From assembly GCA_021802375.1 (NCBI GenBank), contig JAKAAL010000204.1:1-7099 (forward strand): a stretch of DNA of 7,099 nucleotides, written 5' to 3'. The position numbers and the translations under genes were made by a program. The notes below the pieces were generated by a model. It ran no database searches. It was not told the DNA's origin and saw only the letters and a list, made by a program, of their open reading frames with translations. Source of the stretch: Bacillota bacterium. GTDB lineage: Bacteria > Bacillota_E > Sulfobacillia > Sulfobacillales > Sulfobacillaceae. How positions within the stretch are numbered: the stretch's first letter is position 1; each line of letters starts with the position of its first letter. This document shows positions 1-5,975 of this stretch, piece by piece.

Positions 1-105
1 CCCCTTCGCCAAGCCAATGATGCCGTCTTAGTCGATACGACCGAAGCCGGGGTCGAAGCGGTGCTTGAGCGCATCTTGAGGGAATGTCGCAAGCATGTCT
101 GCTGA
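1..105 (+). CDS. cmk: Cytidylate kinase, C-terminal end (partial)
   Basis: The first 34 codons of the window, up to the TGA at 103-105, are the tail of a gene that starts upstream. They read PLRQANDAVLVDTT, then a helix ending in ERILRECRKHVC. The pattern 'PLR-A-DAVLVDTT' followed by a short terminal helix is the usual end of bacterial cytidylate kinase, which phosphorylates CMP and dCMP with ATP in the cytoplasm. Position supports this: cmk stands just before plsC and rpsA in many Firmicutes. The reading frame overlaps the plsC start by 11 bp, which suggests one transcript and possible translational coupling. Only the tail is visible, so the nucleotide-binding part cannot be checked. Confidence 0.85.
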   Translation, partial: PLRQANDAVLVDTTEAGVEAVLERILRECRKHVC

Positions 106-679
106 CCGGACCTATGGGGTGTTTCAATGGGTTTTAAGGCCGATTTTTACTTGGTATTTCAAGATCCAGATCGTAGGGATGGAGGCTATTCCCGAGACGG
201 GACCGGTCGTGGTGATTTGCAACCATGTTAGTGGATTCGATCCGCCGGTGGTCGCTTCATGGTTGCCGCGACCCGTATATTTCATGACCAAGGCGGAACT
301 TTTTCGGATTCGACCTTTTGCTTACCTGATTAGGACCCTTCACGCCTATCCCGTGAAGCGTGGTACCCCAGACCGACAGTCTTTGCGCTACTCCCTGGAG
401 TTGCTTCGCAGAGGTGAAACCCTGCTAATCTTTCCTGAGGGACACCGAACCGGCACGGGGGACCTGCAGCCCATCCGATCGGGTACCGTATTTCTTGGCA
501 AACATAGCGATGCCTGGTTGGTTCCTGTGGGCATTGTTGGTCGGTATGGATTTCGTGGCGGCATTCGATACTATGTGGGCGATGCTTTTAAGATTCCGTC
601 GGAGACCACGACTAAAGAGGCGCAAGGTCTCATAAGTGCCAAGATTAAGCAGCAAATCGAGCGAGGACAGATGAGTTGA
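95..679 (+). CDS. plsC: 1-acyl-sn-glycerol-3-phosphate acyltransferase (PlsC family)
   Basis: This 194-residue protein should transfer an acyl group to lysophosphatidic acid to make phosphatidic acid at the inner face of the membrane. The four family motifs are in order: NHVSGFD with catalytic H44 and D49 (the HX4D pair), YPVKRG at 85-90, FPEGHRTGTG at 113-122, and VPVGI at 143-147. The third motif is usually FPEGTRS; the H at 117 is a mild deviation. Length fits the short Firmicutes members, which have no long extra domain. The ATG at 95 overlaps the end of cmk; a weak GAGGGA lies at 78-83, rather far upstream, so translation may depend on coupling to cmk. The next two enzymes' genes in this pathway, plsY and gpsA, appear only as relics downstream of der. 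Which acyl donor is used cannot be told from the sequence. Confidence 0.92.
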   Translation: MSADRTYGVFQWVLRPIFTWYFKIQIVGMEAIPETGPVVVICNHVSGFDPPVVASWLPRPVYFMTKAELFRIRPFAYLIRTLHAYPVKRGTPDRQSLRYSLELLRRGETLLIFPEGHRTGTGDLQPIRSGTVFLGKHSDAWLVPVGIVGRYGFRGGIRYYVGDAFKIPSETTTKEAQGLISAKIKQQIERGQMS

Positions 680-707
680 CAAGAAATTGGCTAGCTTGCA
701 GTATCAT
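676..707 (+). promoter_or_regulatory. Possible promoter ahead of rpsA
   Basis: A perfect TTGACA at 676-681 overlaps the plsC stop codon. The best -10-like word is TATCAT at 702-707, five of six matches but with a 20-base spacer, longer than the normal 16-18. At 17-base spacing the word is CAGTAT, only three of six. The -35 box is good and the -10 ambiguous, so this may be a weak or non-standard promoter giving rpsA its own transcription. Confidence 0.3.
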
Positions 708-721
708 TACGGTGTAATATG

Positions 722-756
722 AAGAAGAAATTTCCTTCTTTAACCTTGAACCAAGG
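722..756 (+). promoter_or_regulatory. Two small stem-loops in the rpsA leader
   Basis: AAGAAG (722-727) can pair with CTTCTT (735-740), and CCTTG (744-748) with CAAGG (752-756) across a three-base loop. Neither is followed by a T run, so they are not an intrinsic terminator of plsC. They lie in the 127 bp between plsC and the rpsA start. S1 autoregulates its own leader in Escherichia coli; a similar role here is only a guess. Confidence 0.25.
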
Positions 757-790
757 CTCTCGGGGTATACCGGTGGAGAAGGCAACTTTT

Positions 791-798
791 GGGGGGGG
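791..798 (+). repeat. G8 homopolymer acting as ribosome-binding site of rpsA
   Basis: Eight consecutive G end eight bases before the preferred ATG at 807. No AGGAGG-like word is nearby, so this tract seems to serve as the Shine-Dalgarno. Homopolymeric G runs of this length are prone to slippage, which would change spacing to the start codon without touching the protein. Confidence 0.5.
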
Positions 799-806
799 TC
801 AGCAGT

Positions 807-2048
807 ATGGATGATCGGCACGACGAAGTTCGGAGGCCCATGACCCAGGACGATCAGACCAGCGGATCCGAATCGGAGATGGGCATGGAATCCATGTCCT
901 TCGCCATGTTGGAAGACGTACATCCTGGTGAAATTGTGGAAGGGAAGGTCGTCCACATTTCCAGCGATGGAGTTCTGGTGGATGTTGGAGCCAAATCGGA
1001 GGGCATCATTCAACTGGAAGACCTCAGTCATCGGCGCGTGGAGCGTGCAGAAGATGTGGTCAAGTTGGGCGACACCATACGCGTCTACGTGGTCGGTTAC
1101 GAAGGCGAAGAAGGAGCACTGCGCCTATCCAAACGGCGGGCCGACGAACAGGAAGCTTGGGCGCGGCTGGAAGCGTTTCTAGAAGATGGCACGGTGATCG
1201 AAGCGCCCGTGACCGACGTAGTCAAGGGCGGGTTGGTGGTTGATGTCGGTTTGCGCGGTTTTGTGCCCGCGTCGCATGTAGGTCGTGGCTTTGTCAGCGA
1301 TCTAGAACCCTTCTTAGGTCAGACCATTCGGGTCCGCTTAATCGAAATCGATCGTCAAAAGCGCCGGGCCATCTTATCGCGCAAGCGGGTGCTGGATGAG
1401 GAAGCCAGAGCGTCGCACGATCAAGTCTGGTCGTCGATTGAAGAAGGCCAGGTCAGAGAGGGCACGGTCAAAAGCCTGACGGATTTTGGAGCGTTTATTG
1501 ATCTAGGTGGGGTAGACGGTCTGTTGCATATTAGTGAGATGTCGTGGGGACGCATCAAACACCCCTCCGAAGTGTTAAGTGTCGGGGACAGCATTTCGGT
1601 GAAGGTCCTTCGTTTAGATCGGGAGAAAGAAAAGATATCCTTGGGTCTCCGGCAGGTGGGCGAAAACCCCTGGAATGGCGTTGAAACGCGATATTTGCCC
1701 GACCAAATCTATCCGGGACGGGTGGTGCGTTTGGCCGGATTTGGGGCGTTTGTGGAGTTGGAGCCGGGAGTCGACGGGCTGGTACATATTTCCGAGTTGG
1801 CTGACCGTCATATTCAGACTCCGGCGGAAGCCGTGAATGTCGGAGACGTCATCCACGTCAAAGTGTTGAAGGTGGATCCCGAGCATAAGCGGATCTCACT
1901 TTCCAAGCACGGAGCAGACGTCGATATTGAAAGCGGTCTTTACCACCCCGAGTCTGAGCCGCCTCAAAGATTAAACGCTTATCACGCTGGAGACTGGGAT
2001 GACGAACGGAACCTTCCCCCAGACGAAGATGAATCCGATCCCTCTTAA
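807..2048 (+). CDS. rpsA: 30S ribosomal protein S1 / four-S1-domain RNA-binding protein
   Basis: This 413-residue protein has four S1 (OB-fold) repeats at about 39-110, 126-194, 212-282 and 299-367. The third and fourth carry the strong signature of a DFGAF or GFGAF strand, then GVDGL(L/V)HISE, then VGD and a basic ISL strand. The first and second are more divergent, as is usual. Four domains and this length are typical of the Gram-positive S1 homologues (YpfD type), which are shorter than the six-domain S1 of Escherichia coli. It binds single-stranded RNA; the extent to which it helps mRNA reach the ribosome in Firmicutes is less settled. The N-terminal 35 residues and the tail after 370 are acidic and probably disordered. 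The ATG at 807 was chosen because eight consecutive G at 791-798, able to pair with CCUCC of 16S rRNA using G:U, lie eight bases upstream. An in-frame TTG at 789 would place that tract inside the gene. An ATG at 840 has GGAGG only three bases away, too close to be favoured. Confidence 0.9.
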   Translation: MDDRHDEVRRPMTQDDQTSGSESEMGMESMSFAMLEDVHPGEIVEGKVVHISSDGVLVDVGAKSEGIIQLEDLSHRRVERAEDVVKLGDTIRVYVVGYEGEEGALRLSKRRADEQEAWARLEAFLEDGTVIEAPVTDVVKGGLVVDVGLRGFVPASHVGRGFVSDLEPFLGQTIRVRLIEIDRQKRRAILSRKRVLDEEARASHDQVWSSIEEGQVREGTVKSLTDFGAFIDLGGVDGLLHISEMSWGRIKHPSEVLSVGDSISVKVLRLDREKEKISLGLRQVGENPWNGVETRYLPDQIYPGRVVRLAGFGAFVELEPGVDGLVHISELADRHIQTPAEAVNVGDVIHVKVLKVDPEHKRISLSKHGADVDIESGLYHPESEPPQRLNAYHAGDWDDERNLPPDEDESDPS

Positions 2049-2089
2049 AGCAGCGTTCAGCACTTATTTGTGGGACATCCCTACTCCAA

Positions 2090-2120
2090 CGGGACTCTTT
2101 GGGTCGCACCGAGAGTCCCG
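2090..2120 (+). promoter_or_regulatory. Stem-loop after rpsA (perfect 9-bp stem)
   Basis: CGGGACTCT at 2090-2098 is perfectly complementary to AGAGTCCCG at 2112-2120. Inside the loop GGT (2102-2104) can also pair with ACC (2108-2110), extending the hairpin. The arm is not followed by a T run, so a classic intrinsic terminator is unlikely. It could protect the rpsA 3' end, cause partial termination, or be part of the leader of the next gene. Confidence 0.5.
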
Positions 2121-2128
2121 GCTTCACG

Positions 2129-2177
2129 CATAAAGCACGCTGGCTTGGGTGAGCCTCCTCACGGAGGGAGCTTTATG
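2129..2177 (+). promoter_or_regulatory. Leader fold enclosing the ribosome-binding site and start codon of the membrane protein gene
   Basis: CATAAAGC (2129-2136) is perfectly complementary to GCTTTATG (2170-2177), whose last three bases are the start codon. Inside this stem, CCTCC (2154-2158) pairs with the Shine-Dalgarno GGAGG (2163-2167) over a TCAC loop. A competing hairpin, GTGAG (2149-2153) with CTCAC (2158-2162), would free the Shine-Dalgarno. The arrangement suggests translational control, but no known riboswitch or T-box consensus is recognisable. Confidence 0.4.
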
Positions 2178-2738
2178 GAGCGGGTATGGGCGGTGACGGC
2201 CTGCCTAGGCATGGCGGGACTGTTTTGGAGCGGATATGGTAAAAAGCGCTGGAGGCGGTATGGGATCTCCCCGACTCGGGTTGCGGCCCTGTGCTTGATA
2301 TGCGGGGCCAGCCAATGGGTCCCCTCTATTAATGGAATAGCCCTGGGGACGGTGATTGTGGGATTAGCGGCGATGGCCGCGGCATTTCGCCTGGGAGCCC
2401 GCACGGGACTTGGATGGTTCATGGTGGCTGCCATAGGCTATACCCTACGCGGGCCGCTTTCGCTCCACGCCGTGGAATCCGGCCGATGGTGGATGATATT
2501 ACTTCTGGGGATAGTGGGTGTTGCCTGCTCCCGAGACTGGGTGCAGGCCCTGGTTGTATCTTCTGGAGGGGTCCTACTAAGCGAGATCGCCCTAACCTTG
2601 GCGATCCATCCCACATGGCCCTTGCTCAACCGTTCCGGGGTGGCCGTCGCGATGCTGTCAGGTTGGGTGGGATTGGCCGCCTCGGCGATTAGAATGACTT
2701 GGGGGCGACGACGCAATTTCTTAAAAAACCGCGATTAG
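2175..2738 (+). CDS. Seven-helix membrane protein of unknown function
   Basis: I do not recognise a family in this 187-residue protein. It is very hydrophobic, with likely membrane segments at about 4-20, 35-52, 54-72, 79-92, 104-118, 121-144 and 155-173. A basic loop KKRWRR lies at 23-28 and a basic tail GRRRNFLKNR at 177-186, which by the positive-inside rule place these in the cytoplasm. No catalytic or metal-binding motif stands out. The ATG at 2175 was chosen because GGAGGGA at 2163-2169 lies five bases upstream; an earlier in-frame start at 2070 would add 35 unconvincing residues lying over the stem-loops. The stop codon overlaps the ribosome-binding site of der, so the two are co-translated. 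In Bacillus subtilis the small membrane protein gene yphA also lies between the S1 homologue and der; a positional counterpart is possible, but I see no clear sequence identity. Confidence 0.75.
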   Translation: MERVWAVTACLGMAGLFWSGYGKKRWRRYGISPTRVAALCLICGASQWVPSINGIALGTVIVGLAAMAAAFRLGARTGLGWFMVAAIGYTLRGPLSLHAVESGRWWMILLLGIVGVACSRDWVQALVVSSGGVLLSEIALTLAIHPTWPLLNRSGVAVAMLSGWVGLAASAIRMTWGRRRNFLKNRD

Positions 2739-2745
2739 GAGGTGA
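2737..2745 (+). promoter_or_regulatory. Strong ribosome-binding site that fixes the der start
   Basis: AGGAGGTGA is a full match to the complement of the 16S rRNA 3' end. It begins inside the TAG stop of the preceding gene and lies eight bases before the GTG at 2751. The in-frame GTG at 2742 falls within this site, so it cannot be the start. Confidence 0.8.
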
Positions 2746-2750
2746 CTGAG

Positions 2751-4067
2751 GTGCCGTTAGTGGCGCTCGTGGGGCGACCCAACGTAGGAAAATCTGCCCT
2801 ATTTAACCGTATCACCCAAAGTCGTCGGGCGATTGTGGAAGATGTGGCTGGGGTTACTCGGGATCGGTTGTACGAAGAAACCGATTGGAACGGGGTGGAG
2901 TTTACCGTGGTGGACACGGGCGGTATTTGGATCGACGAGCAAGAGTCCTTGCTCACTATGACCCGGCGCCAGACGGAGATTGCGGTCGACGAAGCCGATG
3001 TCATTGTACTCGTTGTAGACGGACAATCAGGACCTACCGCAGCTGATGAGGCCGTCGTCGATCTTTTGCGGCGAGCCCGCAAGCCGGTGGTGGTGGCAGT
3101 CAACAAAGCTGAAAGTCATCGCATTGGTGCCCATGATTTTTATGCCTTTGGCCTTGGGGAGCCTATTCTCATATCGGCGTTACATGGAGAAGGCACGGGC
3201 GACTTGCTTGACCGCATTGTGCAGGCTCTACCCTCGGCAGAGCCCGTAGAGGGCCAAGAAGAACCGCCCATCCGAGTTGCGTTGGCAGGTAAGCCTAACG
3301 TCGGCAAGTCTTCGCTGGTTAATGCTCTGGTTGGTCAAGAGCGCGTGTTAGTAACCCCGATCGCCGGTACTACTCGGGATGTGGTCGATATCGCCATTGA
3401 AACCGACGGACGTCAGTTCATTTTGCTGGATACGGCCGGACTCAGACGACCGAGCCGGATTGACGATGCGCTGGAGCAAAAGACGGTGGGACGGACCTTA
3501 GAAGCCATTCGCAACGCGGATGTGGTCCTGCTCCTGATATCTGCTAATGAGCCGTTGTCTGCGCAAGACCAGCGCATTGCCGGCCAGGTGGCTAAAGCCA
3601 GGAAGGCCACCGTTGTCTTGGTAAATAAAGCGGATTTGTTAAAAGGTCGGACCGTCGAACGGATCGCCGCCGCCAAGGACGAGCTCAAGTTTATGCCCTG
3701 GGCATCGGTGCTGCCCATTTCTGCGATCACCGGCTGGCACCTTGACGGTATCTGGGATCTGGTTAACCAGGCTTACCAATCGTTCACGATGCGCCTTAGC
3801 ACCCACAAACTCAATCAATTGCTTCAAGAAGCGACGCACCTTAATCCGCCTCCGACCGATAAGGGGAAAGCCCTCAAACTTTACTATGCGACCCAGGTGT
3901 CGATACGCCCGCCGCATTTTGTCTTCTTTGTGAATGAACCAGAAATGGTGCACTTTAGCTATGCCCGATATTTAGAAAACCGCTTACGCGAACGTTTCGG
4001 ATTCGAAGGCAGTCCCTTGCAGCTGTCATTTCGAGCCAGGCGTCGCCGCCAAGTCTCCGATGGATGA
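2751..4067 (+). CDS. der: Ribosome biogenesis GTPase Der (EngA)
   Basis: This 438-residue protein has two consecutive Era-type GTPase domains and a C-terminal KH-like domain, the architecture unique to Der, which helps the 50S subunit mature. The first domain has GRPNVGKS (8-15), GVTRD (34-38), DTGG (55-58), NKAE (118-121) and SAL (142-144). The second has GKPNVGKS (180-187), GTTRD (206-210), DTAG (227-230), NKAD (292-295) and SAI (324-326). The KH-like domain occupies about 348-430 and includes the typical RPPHFVFFVN strand at 386-395. The guanine-specificity motif of the first domain has E in place of the canonical D; I recall similar variants in some other Der proteins, so this is not taken as damage. 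The start is GTG at 2751, giving the usual short N-terminus. The stop codon overlaps an ATG at 4064 that begins the plsY relic. Length and all motifs indicate an intact gene. Confidence 0.97.
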   Translation: MPLVALVGRPNVGKSALFNRITQSRRAIVEDVAGVTRDRLYEETDWNGVEFTVVDTGGIWIDEQESLLTMTRRQTEIAVDEADVIVLVVDGQSGPTAADEAVVDLLRRARKPVVVAVNKAESHRIGAHDFYAFGLGEPILISALHGEGTGDLLDRIVQALPSAEPVEGQEEPPIRVALAGKPNVGKSSLVNALVGQERVLVTPIAGTTRDVVDIAIETDGRQFILLDTAGLRRPSRIDDALEQKTVGRTLEAIRNADVVLLLISANEPLSAQDQRIAGQVAKARKATVVLVNKADLLKGRTVERIAAAKDELKFMPWASVLPISAITGWHLDGIWDLVNQAYQSFTMRLSTHKLNQLLQEATHLNPPPTDKGKALKLYYATQVSIRPPHFVFFVNEPEMVHFSYARYLENRLRERFGFEGSPLQLSFRARRRRQVSDG

Positions 4068-5060
4068 TCGCCGCCAAGCGCCCTCTTCGGCCATCGACGT
4101 TTTGCATCGAAAGCCGACATTCGCCGCAAACAGGGCCGCCTAGGCCACGGCAGCCCCTTTGCACGATGGGGTCAGCGCAGGTCTTTCCACTCAGTGCCAT
4201 CTGGACTGCTGTTTTGCGTCAACCGCCCTGGTGCCGACACCTGGGGGTTGGGCACGGCGTGTAATGCCCCACGCACGAGCCCGGATCGTTAGGCTGAACC
4301 AAGGATTGTCCGCATGCCAGGCTGGGCTTTAGCAAGGGGAACCAAAGTAAAAGGCCCATGGCCAACGGAAAAATGCTGGCGAAACCACCAAACGCGGAGG
4401 TGTTCAAGGAGATGCAAGCCGGTGCACTGGACTGAGACTCTGCCATCGAGTCTTGGGCGAGCGCCAAGCCTGGTGCTCCCCCTGACCAACGTTATCCAAA
4501 GTTGCGAGATTCCATAGGAAAGACCCCGGTTTTGTCACCGTTGGTATCCTGATGGTTCTGCCTCTATCCAGCTATTGCTGTTGCGCAGGACCGCGGCGCA
4601 AGACACAGCATTCTTGCTCTGCCTCCCGATTTCCCTATCCCTACGCTCCATTTGCCTATTGACGTGAGACCACCGCTTATTACTCCCAAGTCGTAAATTC
4701 TTTCAATGAGACAGTCTGTAGCACATGCAGTTCGGGCGCTATGGTTACGCCCACATACCGTACCGGCCGTGTCAGGTGTTGCTCCGGGCGTTTTTCCCCG
4801 TCGTGCCTATGCTGATTCATCTTGTTTCCGCGGAGGGTGGGTTCCTTGTGGCGACTGCAAGACGGAGTAGAACGGCTAGGATAGACCGCAACCAGATGGG
4901 CTGTCGTTCTATTTGCATGCAATCCCGCGACCAATTTTTACGCGAGGCTCTATGCGGAACCTTGGACCGTCCTGTTTACGCTAACTTCTCTCGAATTGGT
5001 GCATCGGCAACGGTGGGGTTGAGACGCTCTGGTGGGAGGATGGGCGGCAACCACGCCAGC
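4064..5060 (+). pseudogene. plsY: Degraded plsY (glycerol-3-phosphate acyltransferase), split by about 0.5 kb of other sequence
   Basis: No long frame is open here, but ordered fragments match the PlsY pattern when frame changes are allowed. An ATG at 4064 overlaps the der stop (ATGA) and starts MIAA. Then come FG (4086-4091) and, eight codons later, DIRR (4116-4127) with QG (4131-4136), as in the family's 'PFGY...DIRR-GSGN'. L-C-T-M-G-S-A (4157-4177) parallels 'LRTMG' after 'GATNA'. The later half has FFPV (4791-4802), a GG (4836-4841), VAT (4848-4856) like 'GHVFPV...GGKGVAT', then TRWA (4891-4902), EPW to a hydrophobic helix ending HR (4957-5007) and ETLW (5024 on, after frame change), like the family's end 'W-HR-NI-RLL'. 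Missing bases in the aligned motifs point to small deletions. The stretch 4256-4769 does not fit PlsY. PlsY normally acylates glycerol-3-phosphate in the membrane; this copy cannot be functional. The gene order der-plsY-gpsA of many Clostridia supports the call. Confidence 0.6.
4256..4769 (+). other. Unidentified sequence separating the two halves of the plsY relic
   Basis: PlsY fragments stop near 4255 and resume near 4770, where only about 120 bp would be expected between them. The longest sensible reading is a short hydrophilic stretch at 4358-4435 containing AEVFKEMQAGALD; one frame over, it continues as a stretch ending LGRAP. This faintly recalls the N-terminus of IS256-type transposases, but is far too little to call an insertion sequence. 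I found no terminal inverted repeats or target duplication. No other gene, RNA or repeat was recognised. Confidence 0.3.
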
Positions 5061-5094
5061 GACCGGAGTCTTGGTGGACCTCTTTCCTTTCGAG

Positions 5095-5345
5095 CCTTTC
5101 TCGTGGCCGTATGGCGGCAAGATCGATGACGGCTTTGGCACAACCTAATATGGGGCGTGGGGTGCGGACTTGGATGAGCCGTCTAGATCATCTATCTAGG
5201 GATCCGTTTCCATCACTCCTTGCTTTTTGGCACCATGCAGAAGATCGCCGTTTGGAAAGGTGTCTGGACCATCCCCGGTGTCCAGTGGGTCGAAGCGTTG
5301 CCGTATAGTGTTCAGCATGGAATTGTGCTCCTGCGCTTGGCGTTG
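5095..5345 (+). pseudogene. gpsA: Degraded N-terminal part of gpsA (NAD(P)-dependent glycerol-3-phosphate dehydrogenase)
   Basis: VAVW at 5103-5114, followed one frame over by ARSMTALAQ (5117-5143), corresponds to the GpsA nucleotide-binding start 'VAVWGAGSWGTALAQ'. The differences amount to a one-base and a three-base loss. The same frame continues with GRGVRTWMSR and DHLSRDPFPSLL (to about 5221), which fit the conserved region after the Rossmann loop ('GH-V-LW-R', then the 'RD...PFP--L' seen in Escherichia coli GpsA). Another frame shift leads to VWKGVW (5247-5264), comparable to the 'SKGLE' region, then a VEALP stretch. Between these the spacing is about 50 codons short, so an internal deletion is likely. 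GpsA is about 330 residues; only the first third is represented, and nothing of the catalytic C-terminal domain remains before the converging gene ending at 5377. GpsA would reduce dihydroxyacetone phosphate to glycerol-3-phosphate in the cytoplasm. Its place right after plsY agrees with the usual order. Confidence 0.55.
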
Positions 5346-5376
5346 TGGCATTGCACGACGGCAATCCTTTTAGGTT

Positions 5377-5895
5377 TCACGCCTTTAACGTGCGAAATTT
5401 CGGAACGGGAGGGTGGGCGAGTCGGACCATCGCTGCGATGATCCCGAGGCAACCCAGCACTACCCCGCCAAGGGGGGCAAGCGGCCATTGCACCATGCCG
5501 GGAGTCCAGACGAGGCGGCCTAAAGGGCCGGCGCCGATGGCACACTCTTGCCAGAGTAGCGTCCAGATCCCTAGTCCTAGCGCTCCGCTGGTCGCGATCC
5601 CCCACGGAGCTTTCGCCGCCCAGGACCGGCCCGCTATAATGCCGAGCGCTCCTAAGATCGCGCCGACGCCCAGCGTGATGCCGACGAATTCTGCCAACCA
5701 CGGGGTCAGGGTGGCGAGCAAAGGGGGGCCTGGGTACCGGATCCGAACGACCAAGACTCCGATGCCTACGACGGCAAGGCCCACCAGATTGGTGCCGGTC
5801 AGGGCCCCCCAGATTTTCCAGAAGCTCTTCGAAGTGGACTGGGCGAGCCAGGCTCCTCCCACCAGTTGCCACACTTGGACGCCTGCCACTGCCAT
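5377..5895 (-). CDS. C-terminal open segment of the broken membrane protein
   Basis: From ATG 5895 this reads 172 residues with about five membrane helices, starting MAVAGVQVWQLVGGAWLAQ and ending with a short basic tail PKFRTLKA. The frame is open further upstream (to 6003), but those residues are the shadow of a membrane helix read in the neighbouring frame, so they are unlikely to be real. No convincing ribosome-binding site precedes 5895. This looks like the downstream piece of the same ancestral gene rather than a separate gene. Family unknown. Confidence 0.35.
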   Translation of the reverse strand: MAVAGVQVWQLVGGAWLAQSTSKSFWKIWGALTGTNLVGLAVVGIGVLVVRIRYPGPPLLATLTPWLAEFVGITLGVGAILGALGIIAGRSWAAKAPWGIATSGALGLGIWTLLWQECAIGAGPLGRLVWTPGMVQWPLAPLGGVVLGCLGIIAAMVRLAHPPVPKFRTLKA

Positions 5896-5975
5896 GGCTA
5901 GAGCCTGACCGGCATGGTGGCCAAGAGATAGCCGGTACCCACGGCGGTGACCACCAGTATCCCCGACGCATAGTT

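Noticed and set aside
722..741. Hairpin after plsC as an intrinsic terminator
   Set aside because: The stem is short and A+T rich, with only three T at its 3' end, and the gene order suggests read-through.
4064..4264. A 66-codon plus-strand open frame starting at the ATGA overlap with der
   Set aside because: As a continuous protein it is implausible: low hydrophobic order, and rich in proline, arginine and cysteine. Pieces of it and of neighbouring frames make better sense as a frameshifted plsY start.
4725..5129. A 134-codon plus-strand open frame
   Set aside because: It strings together fragments of the plsY relic with out-of-frame sequence, with no ribosome-binding site. It is treated as part of the pseudogene.
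5345..5908. A 187-codon plus-strand open frame opposite the membrane protein fragments
   Set aside because: Its composition (alanine, proline, threonine, arginine) is that of an antisense shadow; the minus strand reads as clear membrane helices.
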